A DNA stretch of 35,234 bases from an uncultured Bacteroidales bacterium. Lineage in GTDB: Bacteria; Bacteroidota; Bacteroidia; Bacteroidales; JAUNSR01. The stretch lies in NCBI GenBank assembly GCA_947074145.1, contig CAMTOJ010000039.1:1-35234 (forward strand). Reading direction: 5' to 3'. Below are positions 8,122 to 18,077 of this stretch, one piece after another (the first letter of the stretch is position 1; each line of letters begins with the position of its first letter). A program made the translations under genes and the position numbers. The notes beneath the pieces are model-generated. The model was given only the letters and a program-made list of their open reading frames with translations. It searched no databases and had not been told where the DNA came from.

Positions 8122-9708
8122 ATGAAGTATCTTTATAAAAAAGTTCTAATTCTTTTTTTTTCATTTTCATGTTTATTTTGTTATTCGCAGCAGCATCATA
8201 CAGTGTTGAATCCTTATTTTGTATATCCCGATACTGTCCCTAGACCATTAAGAGCTGCATTATTATCTTTATTTCCTGATGCTTTCATATTTTCAATAAA
8301 CAGATATATTAATAAAAGTGATTTTGCTTATATAAATGGACAAACTATAACTTCGAATTTCATGTTTACCGCTCTTTGGGATAATGATTTGTTTGGAACT
8401 AATCTTTTATCTCATCCATTTCATGGGAGTTTGGATTATAATGGGGCAAGAGTTTCAGGTATGAATTATTGGCAATGTATTCCTTATACATTTACTGCTA
8501 GTCTTATTTGGGAGCTTGTTTTGGAAAATGAACCAATGTCATATAATGATCAAATTGCAACAAGTATCGGGGGGCTTGTCTTAGGTGAATCTTCATATAG
8601 AATCTCTTCATCAATACTTAAAGATGATGTGAAAGGTTTTCAAAGAGTCGTAAGAGAATTTTTTGGAGCAGTTACATGTCCTATGAATGGGATAAACAGA
8701 CTTATTACAGGTCAGATGTGGAAAGTACATCGAAACCCACGTAATTTGGAGTATTTCTCAGATAATTTGAAAAATTATTATATTTCTTCTTTCAATAAAA
8801 ATCTATATCAGAATGATTATTGTGCACCTAAAATAAAGTATTTTCAAAACTCTAAAGATTATAATGATTTAGGTTATAAATATATAAATATCCAAGCCAA
8901 TATTGAGCTTTCATATCGTCATGTAATGTTTGGAAATCCGAAGCATAAACCTTTATCATCTCCTTATATAACATTTAATTATATATATGGAAATCCTTTT
9001 GACGTTCATGATATTCATCCACTTGATTATTTTAGATTTAAATTCGGATTAAATTTAAAGAAAGACGATAATCTTCTTAATTTTCTTGATGTTACAGGGT
9101 TATTGTGGGGAAAAGAGATAAATGAAGATTATATAGGAACAAATGCGATGTGGGGTATTTTCCAGCATTTTAGATATAAAGATAAAGAGAAGATAAAAAA
9201 TGACTCAATTCCATCATGGCGTTATGCCGAACCTGCTAGTGCGGGTATAGGAATTATAACTGATAGCAGGATCCCATGGAATAATTTTTCATTCGAAGGA
9301 TATTTCAATCTTGTTTTTCTTGGAAGCGCACCCGCATCAAATTTCAATCTTAAGGGACGACAATATAATTATGGACAGGGTTATAGTATAAATCTATTAT
9401 TTGATTATACTTTTAAGAACCGTCTTAATATTGGGTTCGAAACCTATATGATGCAGTTTTTTACATGGATAGGATATGATCCTAAGCTGAATATAAAGAA
9501 TCAAAATATCAGAGAGTTGAGAGCAATGGGAGATAAGGGAAATACGGTGTTATTCAATATAAGACCATATATAAATATCTCCCTTTGGAAAAATTTCTCT
9601 TTACATGCTAATTATGATCTGTTTAATCAATATACTTATAATAAACATTTCCCCAATTTAAGCACATCGTTTTCAGAATATAACGTAGGTCTAAGATATT
9701 ATTTTTGA
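8122..9708 (+). CDS. DUF3943 domain outer-membrane protein
   Basis: A 528-residue protein with a Sec signal peptide (MKYLYKKVLILFFSFSCLFCYS, probable cleavage near residue 22). The region around residues 85-200 matches the DUF3943 pattern: SHPFHGSLDYNGARVSG, then ASLIWELVLENEP, then ATSIGGLVLGESSYRISS, then REFFGAVTCPMNGINRLITG. The remainder alternates short aromatic strands and ends in YNVGLRYYF, as expected for an outer-membrane beta-barrel with a terminal Phe. Molecular function is unknown for the family. It lies 34 bases after the degenerate P-type ATPase, so the two are probably cotranscribed. It converges on the minus-strand porin-like gene with only nine bases between the stop codons. 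Confidence 0.85.
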   Translation: MKYLYKKVLILFFSFSCLFCYSQQHHTVLNPYFVYPDTVPRPLRAALLSLFPDAFIFSINRYINKSDFAYINGQTITSNFMFTALWDNDLFGTNLLSHPFHGSLDYNGARVSGMNYWQCIPYTFTASLIWELVLENEPMSYNDQIATSIGGLVLGESSYRISSSILKDDVKGFQRVVREFFGAVTCPMNGINRLITGQMWKVHRNPRNLEYFSDNLKNYYISSFNKNLYQNDYCAPKIKYFQNSKDYNDLGYKYINIQANIELSYRHVMFGNPKHKPLSSPYITFNYIYGNPFDVHDIHPLDYFRFKFGLNLKKDDNLLNFLDVTGLLWGKEINEDYIGTNAMWGIFQHFRYKDKEKIKNDSIPSWRYAEPASAGIGIITDSRIPWNNFSFEGYFNLVFLGSAPASNFNLKGRQYNYGQGYSINLLFDYTFKNRLNIGFETYMMQFFTWIGYDPKLNIKNQNIRELRAMGDKGNTVLFNIRPYINISLWKNFSLHANYDLFNQYTYNKHFPNLSTSFSEYNVGLRYYF

Positions 9709-9717
9709 TAATAATAT

Positions 9718-10392
9718 TTATTTGCCACCGACTCTAAATAAATAAGCTGTTTTTATAGATATATATTGGTTAGCTGAAGATTCGAAATAATCACGTTTCT
9801 CATTAGGAAACATATCACCCAATCCAAAATAATACCTACCTTCTATCAACACAGTATTTTTTCCGAACCGAAGTTCTAATCCGGCTCCTCCGATAATTCC
9901 GTAGTCGAAGCGGTTAGTTATTTCTAAGCCGTGATGAGTTGTTTCAAAAGCCACCTCTTCTCCTGAAATGATATTTGTTTTTATTTTATCATTTCCCAGA
10001 TAATAAGAGATTGAAGGCCCAAGATTAACGAATCCTCTTACTCTATTGTTTCCAAAAAAGATATGACTCATTATAGGAAGTTCTAAATAACTATAAGATC
10101 TCTCAAAATGATAGTTTGGGAAATCTTCAAGTCTATCTTTCCAACCACGTTGAGCAAATAGTAATTCTGCTTGTATGCCAAAATATTTTTCCTCGATGTA
10201 ACGATAAACGAATCCGAAGGTTTCTCCCATTTTAGAATCTTGTACGATATCTGGTTGTAAAGAAACTTTACAAAGATTTACCCCTCCTGTAATACCAATT
10301 GAGTGTTCTGTAGGAAATCGTTTTTGGGAATAAGTATTTATATTAACAATAGAAAGAAAACATATTGATAATATTATGATTTTTTTGATCAT
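9718..10392 (-). CDS. PorT-like outer-membrane beta-barrel protein
   Basis: A 224-residue protein with a signal peptide (MIKKIIILSICFLSIVNINTYS), then HSIGITGGVNLCKVSL, FGFVYRYIEEKYFGIQAELLFAQRGW, YSYLELPIMSHIFFGN and a final strand ending ISIKTAYLFRVGGK. This order of strands is typical of the small outer-membrane beta-barrel family called PorT-like in Bacteroidota. PorT itself belongs to type 9 secretion, but most family members have no known function, so no symbol is given. It follows the LysM gene by 20 bases and is probably cotranscribed with it. Confidence 0.85.
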   Translation of the reverse strand: MIKKIIILSICFLSIVNINTYSQKRFPTEHSIGITGGVNLCKVSLQPDIVQDSKMGETFGFVYRYIEEKYFGIQAELLFAQRGWKDRLEDFPNYHFERSYSYLELPIMSHIFFGNNRVRGFVNLGPSISYYLGNDKIKTNIISGEEVAFETTHHGLEITNRFDYGIIGGAGLELRFGKNTVLIEGRYYFGLGDMFPNEKRDYFESSANQYISIKTAYLFRVGGK

Positions 10393-10412
10393 TATTTGTT
10401 CTGGAGATAAAA

Positions 10413-12359
10413 TTATTTAACTTCTATTCTAACAATTGTATTGTCCGGTTTGAAATTTACAAAATACAAACATCTATTTACAAAACCTCCCCAATTATTG
10501 ATTCGCCTAAAACACATAGCCGTTTGTAAACTATTCGAACTCAACATATCTATATGGGAATCAAATCTTTTTCCATATTTATTAATAGCATCAAGGAAAA
10601 AAATACCGGTATCATATCCAAGAATAGCATATCTGGGATAATAGATAGGAACATCTTTTTCATACCAATATTTGAATTCTTCATAGAATTGTAATGTCTC
10701 GTTAGAGAATGGGTTGGTATAAATTCTTGTGTAAAAATAAGTATCCATCTCATAAAAGAAATCCATGAACTGTTCTGTATAAGTCTGATATTCCGGATAA
10801 CCGAATAAGGATATTTTTAAATCTCTGTTGTTCTTTTTAATACGTTGAAGCGCCGGCAATATATTAGATAACATATCTTTACTTGAAGAAAGAGGAATAA
10901 ATACAGCCTCATTATTCAAAGCTAAAATAGAATCCATTAAATTAAGTTCTTCTGTTGTAGAATATGTGTATTCAGAGAATTTAATATTCTCAAGATTTAA
11001 TTGATTTTTAAGATATGAAGTAAATTCAGCCTTATCGTCTTTAAAGTTTTTATCGTTTAAGAAAACGATATCACGTTTACCGAAAATACGTATAAATTCA
11101 AGTGTCGATTCTGCATATAAATAGGAGTTAGGAGTATTGAGTTGGAAAAGATATGGATTCTTCTCAACTTCTGATGCATCAAAAGTGAACGGATTAATTA
11201 TATTTATTTCATTTTTAATGGCAAACTTTGAAACCTCATTTAGTTTAGAATTGTTGAATGTTCCGATAATAAGATCTGATTTTTTAAATCTTTCATTCCC
11301 TATAATATTACCAATATTTTCAGTGTCAATATCAAATACATTTATATCAATTGATATTCCTTTACATCTTAAAGTGTCAATAGCTAAAAGAAAGCCCTCA
11401 TAGAACTCTATATAACGATTCTGTTTGTTAGCTTGTGATGATTTATTCAAAGAAAGAGGAAGCAATAATGAAACATTAATCATCGCTTCTCTTTTGATTT
11501 CGAAGTTTTCATTCAGAAGTTCTTGCATTTTGACATAATCTTCGGCAATAGAATTAGCAGTTTCCTTTTTTGTACTATCAATCTTTGGTATTCTGATAAG
11601 ATCTTTTGCCTTTATCTTTTTCTGACCAGGATTTGCCTCAATTAATGATGATAATGGAACTTTGAATTTTCGACTTATAGATTCATAAGTATCTTTTTTC
11701 TTAACTTCATATAATTCATATTCCGGTTTTTGCTGAAGTTCAGATTGACTATTATTTTGTGTAGATGATTTTAATCTTATTATTCTTCCTATTGCAAATG
11801 TAGAAGGAGTAAGACCGGGATTTTGATCTGTAATCTCTTCCATAGATAAACCATATCTTTTTGATATAGAATATAGGGTTTCCTTTGGTTCAATTGTATG
11901 ATATATATATTCATTATCATTTGAAATGATTTGAGGTATCTTTATTGCTTTACCAATTATCGGAAATTCATCAATCTCAGGATTCAAAGCAATTATTTTT
12001 GATTTATCTATCTTATACATATTAGATACAGTTGACAGATTTTCTCCTTTTATAATTGTATGAATGAAATAAGAATCACTATTTGCAGAGGAAGACGAAG
12101 TTGAAGGTTTTACAGGAATTAAAATTCGTTGTCCATTTTTTAGTCCAGCTTTAGTTTCTGGATTATATTTTTCAATTTCAGACTGAGAAATGTTGAATTT
12201 TCTTTCAAGAGTATAGAATCCCTCCTTTGGAGATACCTCGTATATATAAAATTCGACACCATTTACCGTTGTTTTAGGTAAGTTATCTGTCTGTGAAAAT
12301 AAGTTCAAAGAAAAAAATAATAATAATAACAGAAAAACGCTCTTCGATATGTGTGACAT
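10413..12359 (-). CDS. LysM-repeat protein with periplasmic-binding-like domain
   Basis: A 648-residue exported protein. A signal peptide (MSHISKSVFLLLLLFFSLNLFSQ) is followed by four LysM-type repeats at about residues 38-84, 98-143, 152-197 and 215-260. Each has an aromatic start, a central N-P and an I-P end (for example IEKYNPETKAGLKNGQRILIPVK). A type 1 periplasmic-binding-protein-like domain follows from about 290 to the end (INVSLLLPLSLN, EGFLLAIDTLR, DLIIGTFNNSKLNEVSKFAIK, IFFLDAINKYGKRFDSHID). It should bind peptidoglycan through LysM; the ligand of the second domain is unknown. This fusion recurs in Bacteroidota. A TATATTTG box at 12417-12424 suggests its own promoter apart from uvrA. 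Confidence 0.85.
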   Translation of the reverse strand: MSHISKSVFLLLLLFFSLNLFSQTDNLPKTTVNGVEFYIYEVSPKEGFYTLERKFNISQSEIEKYNPETKAGLKNGQRILIPVKPSTSSSSANSDSYFIHTIIKGENLSTVSNMYKIDKSKIIALNPEIDEFPIIGKAIKIPQIISNDNEYIYHTIEPKETLYSISKRYGLSMEEITDQNPGLTPSTFAIGRIIRLKSSTQNNSQSELQQKPEYELYEVKKKDTYESISRKFKVPLSSLIEANPGQKKIKAKDLIRIPKIDSTKKETANSIAEDYVKMQELLNENFEIKREAMINVSLLLPLSLNKSSQANKQNRYIEFYEGFLLAIDTLRCKGISIDINVFDIDTENIGNIIGNERFKKSDLIIGTFNNSKLNEVSKFAIKNEINIINPFTFDASEVEKNPYLFQLNTPNSYLYAESTLEFIRIFGKRDIVFLNDKNFKDDKAEFTSYLKNQLNLENIKFSEYTYSTTEELNLMDSILALNNEAVFIPLSSSKDMLSNILPALQRIKKNNRDLKISLFGYPEYQTYTEQFMDFFYEMDTYFYTRIYTNPFSNETLQFYEEFKYWYEKDVPIYYPRYAILGYDTGIFFLDAINKYGKRFDSHIDMLSSNSLQTAMCFRRINNWGGFVNRCLYFVNFKPDNTIVRIEVK

Positions 12360-12416
12360 TTTTTATCTACTTTATTTTAAATGATAATCCTCATTTTATG
12401 TAGAGAATAATATAGA

Positions 12417-12424
12417 CAAATATA
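12417..12424 (-). promoter_or_regulatory. Promoter -7 box for the LysM gene
   Basis: The minus strand reads TATATTTG, an exact fit to TAnnTTTG, about 60 bases upstream of the LysM start and past the uvrA stop. No good -33 box is seen at 19-21 bases, so this is tentative. Confidence 0.4.
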
Positions 12425-12498
12425 ATTATTCTTTTATAAAATGAATAAGGCTTATAATATATGCGATTAAAATATAATTTTATACATCTTCAAATTCA

Positions 12499-15318
12499 TT
12501 ATTTTAATTCTTCTCTAAGAAACTGTATTGTGTGAGAATTGAATTTTTGACAAATATATTCAGGTGTACCACTCGCAAGGATAGTACCACCACCAATGCC
12601 GCCTTCGGGACCTATATCAATGATATGATCTGCACTTTTTATTATATCTAAATTATGCTCAATAACAACAATAGTGTTACCTCTGTCAACAAGTTTATTC
12701 ATTACCCCTAATAATACTCTTATATCTTCAAAATGTAACCCTGTAGTGGGTTCATCAAGTATATATAACGTTTTACCTGTATCTTTTTTAGATAATTCTG
12801 TTGCAAGTTTGACACGTTGACTTTCACCACCTGAAAGAGTAGTGGAAGGTTGTCCTAATTTTATATACCCTAATCCTACCTCTTGGAGCACTTTTATCTT
12901 AGAAAGAATTTGTGGAATATTTTCAAAAAAATCTACAGCTTGATTTATAGTCATGTCAAGTATATCGGCGATTGACTTACCTTTAAATCTAACTTCAAGA
13001 GTTTCTCTGTTATATCGTTTGCCATGACAATCTTCGCAAGGAACAAGAACATCTGGCAAAAAATTCATCTCAATGTTTTTATATCCATTGCCCGAACAGG
13101 TTTCACATCTTCCTCCTGAGACGTTAAAAGAGAATCGACCTGCTTTATATCCTCTAATTTTGGATTCTGGAAGATTAACGAACAGAGCTCTTATATCTGA
13201 AAATACTCCGGTATAAGTAGCTGGATTTGAACGTGGAGTTCTTCCAAGTGGAGACTGATCTACGTTGACAACTTTGTCAATGTTTTCAAGCCCCTCTATC
13301 TCTCCGTAAGGAAGAGGGTCTTGCAAGGATCTATAGAATTTCTGACTAAGTATGGGCTGTAGTGTACCGTTAATCAAACTTGATTTTCCAGAACCTGAAA
13401 CTCCAGTTACGCATATGAATTTACCTAAAGGAAATTCGGCATCAACGCATTTTAAATTGTTCCCCGTCGCACCTTTAAGAATTATACTCTTACCATTTCC
13501 CGGTCTTCGAGTTTCGGGTATTTCTATCTTAATCTTTCCATTTAAATAAGCTGATGTAATAGTGTCATTTTTAAGCATTTCAGTTGGGGTTCCGGAGAAT
13601 ACGACCTCTCCACCAAGACGTCCGGCATATGGCCCTATATCAATAACATAATCAGACTCAAGCATCATATCTTTGTCGTGTTCTACAACGATAATACTAT
13701 TGCCTGTATCTCTTAGTTTTTTAAGTGAATTTATAAGTTTAATATTATCTTTCTGATGTAGCCCAATACTTGGTTCATCAAGAATATATAAAACATTTAC
13801 CAGTTGAGATCCAATTTGTGTGGCAAGTCGGATACGTTGACTCTCACCTCCGGAAAGAGTTCCAGAAGCTCTGTTTAAGGAAAGATAGTCAAGTCCTACA
13901 TCAAGTAAAAATCTCACTCTGTTTTTTATCTCTTTTAATATTTCAGCAGCAATTATTTTTTGTTTAGGATTTAAGGAATCATCTAAATTCTCCAGCCAAT
14001 AATATAGTTTGCTGATATCCATATTGCTTACCTGAGAAATATTTTTTCCTCCGATTTTAAAATGTAGCGCTTCTTTATTTAATCTTTCTCCGTTGCAGGT
14101 TGGACATTTAATGCTTTTAGAAAACTGCCCTGCCCATTTTTTAGCTGTAGCGGAGGCATCATATTGAGCCTGCATTTCGATATATTTTACCAACCCATCG
14201 TAGTTCTCGAACATTGAACTACTGCCAAGAGCAAGATTCTTTATTCGAAGTCTTTCTTCGGTACCGTTCATAATCTCATCGATTGCTTCGCTTGGAACCT
14301 TAGACAATGGTGTTTTTAGATCTACACCGTATTTTTCAAGAATAGCTTCGATTTGCCAGAAGATCATTGAGTTCTTTTGTTTGCCAAGAGGAATTATTCC
14401 TCCTTGTGCTATGGAGAGCGACTGATCAGGAATGACTTTTTCTAAATCAATTACATTTACAATGCCTAAACCTTTACAATGATGACAGGCTCCTTGAGGA
14501 GAATTGAATGAGAAATTGTTAGGGGCCGGTTCACTATACGATATACCTGTTACAGGATCCATTAAAGATTTGGAATAATGTCTAAGTTCATTAGTGTCAG
14601 CATCCAGTATCATAATAAGTCCATCACCTTGTTTCATGGCAAGGGCTATGCTTTGACGAAGTCTTTGTTCGTCATTTTTAGAAACGACAAGTTTGTCAAT
14701 AAGTATCTCGATATTATGATTTTTATATCTATCGAGTTTCATGCCATGCATTATTTCCTTTATCTCACCATCAACTCTTACATTAAGATATCCTTTCTTT
14801 CTAAGCTGTTCGAAAAGTTCTTTGTAATGACCTTTTCTTGAACGGACAATTGGAGAAAGGATGTATGTTCTAGCACCTTCATATCTTTCTATAATAAGAT
14901 TAATGATCTGTTCCTCGGTGAATTTTACCATTTTTTCTCCATTTAAATAAGAGAAAGCTTCACCTGCTCGAGCATATAGAAGACGAAGAAAGTCATATAT
15001 TTCTGTTGTAGTGCCTACGGTTGAACGTGGGTTCTTATTGGTTGTCTTCTGCTCAATTGAAATTACGGGACTTAGTCCTGTAATTTTATCTACGTCAGGA
15101 CGCTCCATGTTCCCAAGGAAATTCCTTGCATAAGAAGAGAAGGTTTCTATATATCTACGTTGCCCTTCGGCAAATATAGTGTCGAAAGCTAAAGATGATT
15201 TACCACTTCCGCTTAAACCTGTAATTATACAAAATTTATTTCTTGGTATTTCTACATCTATATTTTTAAGGTTATGGACTCTTGCGCCCCAAACCCTTAT
15301 CATATCGTTCTCATTCAT
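12499..15318 (-). CDS. uvrA: Excinuclease ABC subunit A
   Basis: The 939-residue DNA-damage sensor of nucleotide excision repair, full length. It has two ABC ATPase modules: Walker [10 protein letters not shown] at residue 34 and a second GVSGSGKSS, each with an LSGGESQR signature. The C-terminal module zinc finger is complete ([13 protein letters not shown], then [13 protein letters not shown]). The first zinc-finger site keeps only its second pair ([10 protein letters not shown]). The place of the first Cys pair reads [11 protein letters not shown], with no Cys at all. It begins 15 bases after the stop of the lytic transglycosylase gene, so the two are probably cotranscribed. Confidence 0.97.
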   Translation of the reverse strand: MNENDMIRVWGARVHNLKNIDVEIPRNKFCIITGLSGSGKSSLAFDTIFAEGQRRYIETFSSYARNFLGNMERPDVDKITGLSPVISIEQKTTNKNPRSTVGTTTEIYDFLRLLYARAGEAFSYLNGEKMVKFTEEQIINLIIERYEGARTYILSPIVRSRKGHYKELFEQLRKKGYLNVRVDGEIKEIMHGMKLDRYKNHNIEILIDKLVVSKNDEQRLRQSIALAMKQGDGLIMILDADTNELRHYSKSLMDPVTGISYSEPAPNNFSFNSPQGACHHCKGLGIVNVIDLEKVIPDQSLSIAQGGIIPLGKQKNSMIFWQIEAILEKYGVDLKTPLSKVPSEAIDEIMNGTEERLRIKNLALGSSSMFENYDGLVKYIEMQAQYDASATAKKWAGQFSKSIKCPTCNGERLNKEALHFKIGGKNISQVSNMDISKLYYWLENLDDSLNPKQKIIAAEILKEIKNRVRFLLDVGLDYLSLNRASGTLSGGESQRIRLATQIGSQLVNVLYILDEPSIGLHQKDNIKLINSLKKLRDTGNSIIVVEHDKDMMLESDYVIDIGPYAGRLGGEVVFSGTPTEMLKNDTITSAYLNGKIKIEIPETRRPGNGKSIILKGATGNNLKCVDAEFPLGKFICVTGVSGSGKSSLINGTLQPILSQKFYRSLQDPLPYGEIEGLENIDKVVNVDQSPLGRTPRSNPATYTGVFSDIRALFVNLPESKIRGYKAGRFSFNVSGGRCETCSGNGYKNIEMNFLPDVLVPCEDCHGKRYNRETLEVRFKGKSIADILDMTINQAVDFFENIPQILSKIKVLQEVGLGYIKLGQPSTTLSGGESQRVKLATELSKKDTGKTLYILDEPTTGLHFEDIRVLLGVMNKLVDRGNTIVVIEHNLDIIKSADHIIDIGPEGGIGGGTILASGTPEYICQKFNSHTIQFLREELK

Positions 15319-15333
15319 AAAAGAAATACATCA

Positions 15334-16302
15334 TTAATCGACAACCCAATTTTCGTTATAAATAGGAGTCGGGTTCTTAGAGTTATAGTATAGATCCTCT
15401 TTATAAGGTATCTTAATTATATATTTTTTTCCACTTTTATTGGGCAAGTATCTATCTCTCAACCAAGGGTTGAAATCTTTTAATTGAGCATATGTCAATC
15501 CGTTTTCTTTAGCAAAATCAGCAAGGTTAGGGATTTCAGTTGTTATTTCTACATCCCGGGTTCTTATTGGTTTGTAAAGCTGGTCTCTTTTTAATATAAA
15601 ACCATACTTAGACGGATTATTCATTATCTCTTTTATTGCCATTATTCGAAAAGGATAACGACTGGTTTCCTCATTTAGCCAAAGATCAAAAACATTATCG
15701 GCTTTTTGTTTCTCCAATTCAGATGTTATTCTTCTTTGTCCTGCATTATAAGAAGCAGCAACAGCCATCCAATCGCCATACATAGAATACGATTTCTTTA
15801 AGTATTTGGCAGCGGCTCTTGTGGCTTTTTCAATATTATAGCGTTCGTCAACATGTGAATTTACTTCCAAGCCCAATTCTCTTCCTGTCGATTCCATTAT
15901 TTGCCAAATTCCTGCGGCCTTAGCGGGAGAAAGGGCTCTGGTATTCATCGAACTTTCTATCGCCATAAGATATATCATATCGTCAGGAATACCTTCTTCT
16001 TTTAAAATCGGAGCAATAATTGGGAAATATCTATTAGCCCTTTTTATTACCGACAATGTAAGATTATGGGTATAACTGAAACTTGTTAGTTCTCTATCAT
16101 ATCTTTCATACATGTCGTATCTCGAAAGATCTATCTTCTCATTACATACCGTAGTGGTTGAAGGAAAATCTGGGACTATGGTGTAATTAACGTTGTTTCT
16201 ACTTTCTTGAGCACATGCATTTCCTATGAATAGGAAAATACTTATCATCATCAAAAAAGAAATTCTAAAAAGGTTGCTGTAATTAGGTTTAATTATTTTC
16301 AT
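15334..16302 (-). CDS. MltD-like membrane/periplasmic lytic transglycosylase
   Basis: A 322-residue exported murein-cleaving enzyme. The signal peptide is [19 protein letters not shown] and onward, ending near GNACAQES. Cleavage after Ala-Cys-Ala fits signal peptidase I, and the GNAC is too weak to call a lipobox. The SLT/GEWL domain spans about residues 95-205, with [10 protein letters not shown] (catalytic Glu116), [21 protein letters not shown] and [12 protein letters not shown]. The C-terminal 70 residues look like a LysM or LysM-like murein-binding segment ([19 protein letters not shown], then KKYIIKIPY). It cleaves the glycan strand between MurNAc and GlcNAc by family knowledge. It lies just upstream of uvrA and downstream of the T9SS cargo gene. 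Confidence 0.92.
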   Translation of the reverse strand: MKIIKPNYSNLFRISFLMMISIFLFIGNACAQESRNNVNYTIVPDFPSTTTVCNEKIDLSRYDMYERYDRELTSFSYTHNLTLSVIKRANRYFPIIAPILKEEGIPDDMIYLMAIESSMNTRALSPAKAAGIWQIMESTGRELGLEVNSHVDERYNIEKATRAAAKYLKKSYSMYGDWMAVAASYNAGQRRITSELEKQKADNVFDLWLNEETSRYPFRIMAIKEIMNNPSKYGFILKRDQLYKPIRTRDVEITTEIPNLADFAKENGLTYAQLKDFNPWLRDRYLPNKSGKKYIIKIPYKEDLYYNSKNPTPIYNENWVVD

Positions 16303-16416
16303 ATTAGTTTCATGAATGGTTTATGTCTAAAACATTCGGATCTATAATAAAGATTGAAATGTGAATAATAAAATCAAGATAAATATATAAACTTAATTTT
16401 TCAGAGGGATAAGAAG

Positions 16417-17733
16417 TTATTCCTTTGTTCTTATAACATTGATATCTCCTTTTCTTTTGTATTTTCTGCCTCCTACACCTTCCGCTTCAATCACATAGAA
16501 ATAAGCTCCCGTAGGGACTAACTTCCCATTGTGTTTGCCGTCCCATCCTTGGGCAGGATCAGTCCAATGAAAAACTTGGTTTCCCCATCTATTATAGATC
16601 CAACCTTGAAATTTAATAATAGATTTATAAGCCACTTTGAAAACCGTGTTGTTGCCTGATGGAGAATCAGGTGTAAAAATATTGGGTATTTCGAGACTTG
16701 ACTCAGAGCAGTCAATAGTATATGTGTCAATAACTTTTTCGCATGTTGCATCAGCATTGCTAATAACATATCTAACATATGTTATTCCCTCTTCTATGAA
16801 TGAATATGTAAGATTTTGCTCAGTATAAGTTGCTTCGATTATGTTAAAATCCTGATTTTTGGATAATTCCCACGCTTGGTATGTTGTTGTTGGATAGTTT
16901 GCCATTCCATTAAATGTCATATTTATAGGAGCAGAGCCCCCGAAATCTGATGTCACTTTGTCGATTTCATTTCCGGCCTCACGTTCTTCCATTTCTGCTT
17001 TAGAGATCCCGGTGACAGCAACGGCTTGCATCTCGTTAGAAGTAACAGAAAGAGGTATTCCCCAGTAATCAAGAAACTGATCTCCTTGTATAGTGAAAAA
17101 AGTGTTGCAGTAAGGAGCGGTAATTGTGATCTCTTTATTGGCTGTTATTGATTCGGTAATAATAGTGTTTTCAAAAGAAAAATCTGATTCATTAGCCACA
17201 AGAGTGTTATATGAGAGCTCAACTTTATGTGGAATTTCAAACCGTCTTCCATTAATACTGTAATAATAGATATTTTCAAGATTCCGATCAAATATAAGAC
17301 GAGTAGTTTCACAATCACTCAAGTCAAAAGCGTAGGAGAGAGAGTGAATTGTCAGTTCATAATCAAGGTAATTAATGATCCAGATATATGAGCTTCTTAT
17401 TCCATTTTCTTCAATGAAATATCCATATCCGCTTTCGGGATTATTAACAATTATAGTTGCTCCATCCTTAACTGAAGGTATTAATTCTCCCTCAACTGCA
17501 GAGGTTGAATATCTGAAGAATTTCATTTCCGAATTATCTGATTCAGATGTATATTTAATGGACAGATTATTGGCCCCATAGGTTATGTATATTTTTGATA
17601 AACCTGTAGAGTATTCAGGTGTATATTCATAAATATTGTAAAGTCCTCCGTTAATATTCCATCCTGCCAGAAGGTCCTGATAGAAGAAGAATGCAATAAA
17701 TGAAAAAATGAAAAATAATCTTGAAAATGTCAT
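16417..17733 (-). CDS. T9SS type B sorting-domain (gliding-motility C-terminal) surface protein
   Basis: A 438-residue exported protein. The N-terminal signal peptide is MTFSRLFFIFSFIAFFFY and onward. The middle is a beta-rich region without a recognised enzymatic motif, including Ig/PKD-like strand patterns (INMTFNGMANYPTTTYQAWELS). The last 90 residues are the gliding-motility-associated C-terminal domain: IPNIFTPDSPSGNN, then FQGWIYNRWGNQVFHW, then GWDGKHNGKLVPTGAYFYVIEA, then YKRKGDINVIR. By family knowledge this domain directs type 9 secretion and surface attachment, so the organism should carry a T9SS. The gene has its own TATCTTTG promoter box 25 bases upstream. Confidence 0.9.
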   Translation of the reverse strand: MTFSRLFFIFSFIAFFFYQDLLAGWNINGGLYNIYEYTPEYSTGLSKIYITYGANNLSIKYTSESDNSEMKFFRYSTSAVEGELIPSVKDGATIIVNNPESGYGYFIEENGIRSSYIWIINYLDYELTIHSLSYAFDLSDCETTRLIFDRNLENIYYYSINGRRFEIPHKVELSYNTLVANESDFSFENTIITESITANKEITITAPYCNTFFTIQGDQFLDYWGIPLSVTSNEMQAVAVTGISKAEMEEREAGNEIDKVTSDFGGSAPINMTFNGMANYPTTTYQAWELSKNQDFNIIEATYTEQNLTYSFIEEGITYVRYVISNADATCEKVIDTYTIDCSESSLEIPNIFTPDSPSGNNTVFKVAYKSIIKFQGWIYNRWGNQVFHWTDPAQGWDGKHNGKLVPTGAYFYVIEAEGVGGRKYKRKGDINVIRTKE

Positions 17734-17757
17734 GCTTCTACATTAAAAAATCAACCT

Positions 17758-17765
17758 CAAAGATA
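17758..17765 (-). promoter_or_regulatory. Promoter -7 box for the T9SS cargo gene
   Basis: The minus strand reads TATCTTTG, an exact TAnnTTTG match, 25 bases before the ATG. At about 19 bases upstream the -33 position reads ttct, a weak match. Confidence 0.45.
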
Positions 17766-17951
17766 ATGCTTTTTAAAGCATAAGAGAATATTTTGAATAA
17801 ATAGTGAGTTACAAATGAACATGAATAATATTATTTCAACTCTTAATAAAGTTATAATATGAATTATTATACCAATATTAGATTATGTTAGAATATTAAT
17901 AAGTTATCTTCATAATATGTGCCAAAGTCTCCAATCCTAAATGATGAAATT

Positions 17952-17990
17952 ACTGAGCCTAAATTATTAATCCTTTAATTTAAGCTCAGT
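17952..17990 (-). terminator. Long hairpin past guanine deaminase, possible terminator
   Basis: actgagcctaaatt (17952-17965) pairs with aatttaagctcagt (17977-17990) over 13 of 14 positions around an 11-base loop. It lies about 90 bases past the guanine deaminase stop. There is no clear T-run on either side, so it may be a weak terminator or an RNA 3'-end stabiliser. Confidence 0.4.
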
Positions 17991-18077
17991 GACCCAAAAA
18001 ACAAAACGAAATAAGTTCTATATGTTGTTTATATTATTGAAAGACAATTCATAATTTGTGATATTTAAATTATTGAT

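Larger units (their letters stand above)
17734..18077. other. Gene-free spacer
   Basis: AT-rich DNA between two minus-strand genes. It contains the T9SS cargo promoter box and a hairpin at 17952-17990. Nothing else is recognisable. Confidence 0.7.

Noticed and set aside
15334..16302. Lipoprotein signal on the lytic transglycosylase
   Set aside because: GNAC lacks the hydrophobic residue expected at -3, and an Ala-Cys-Ala signal peptidase I site fits as well.
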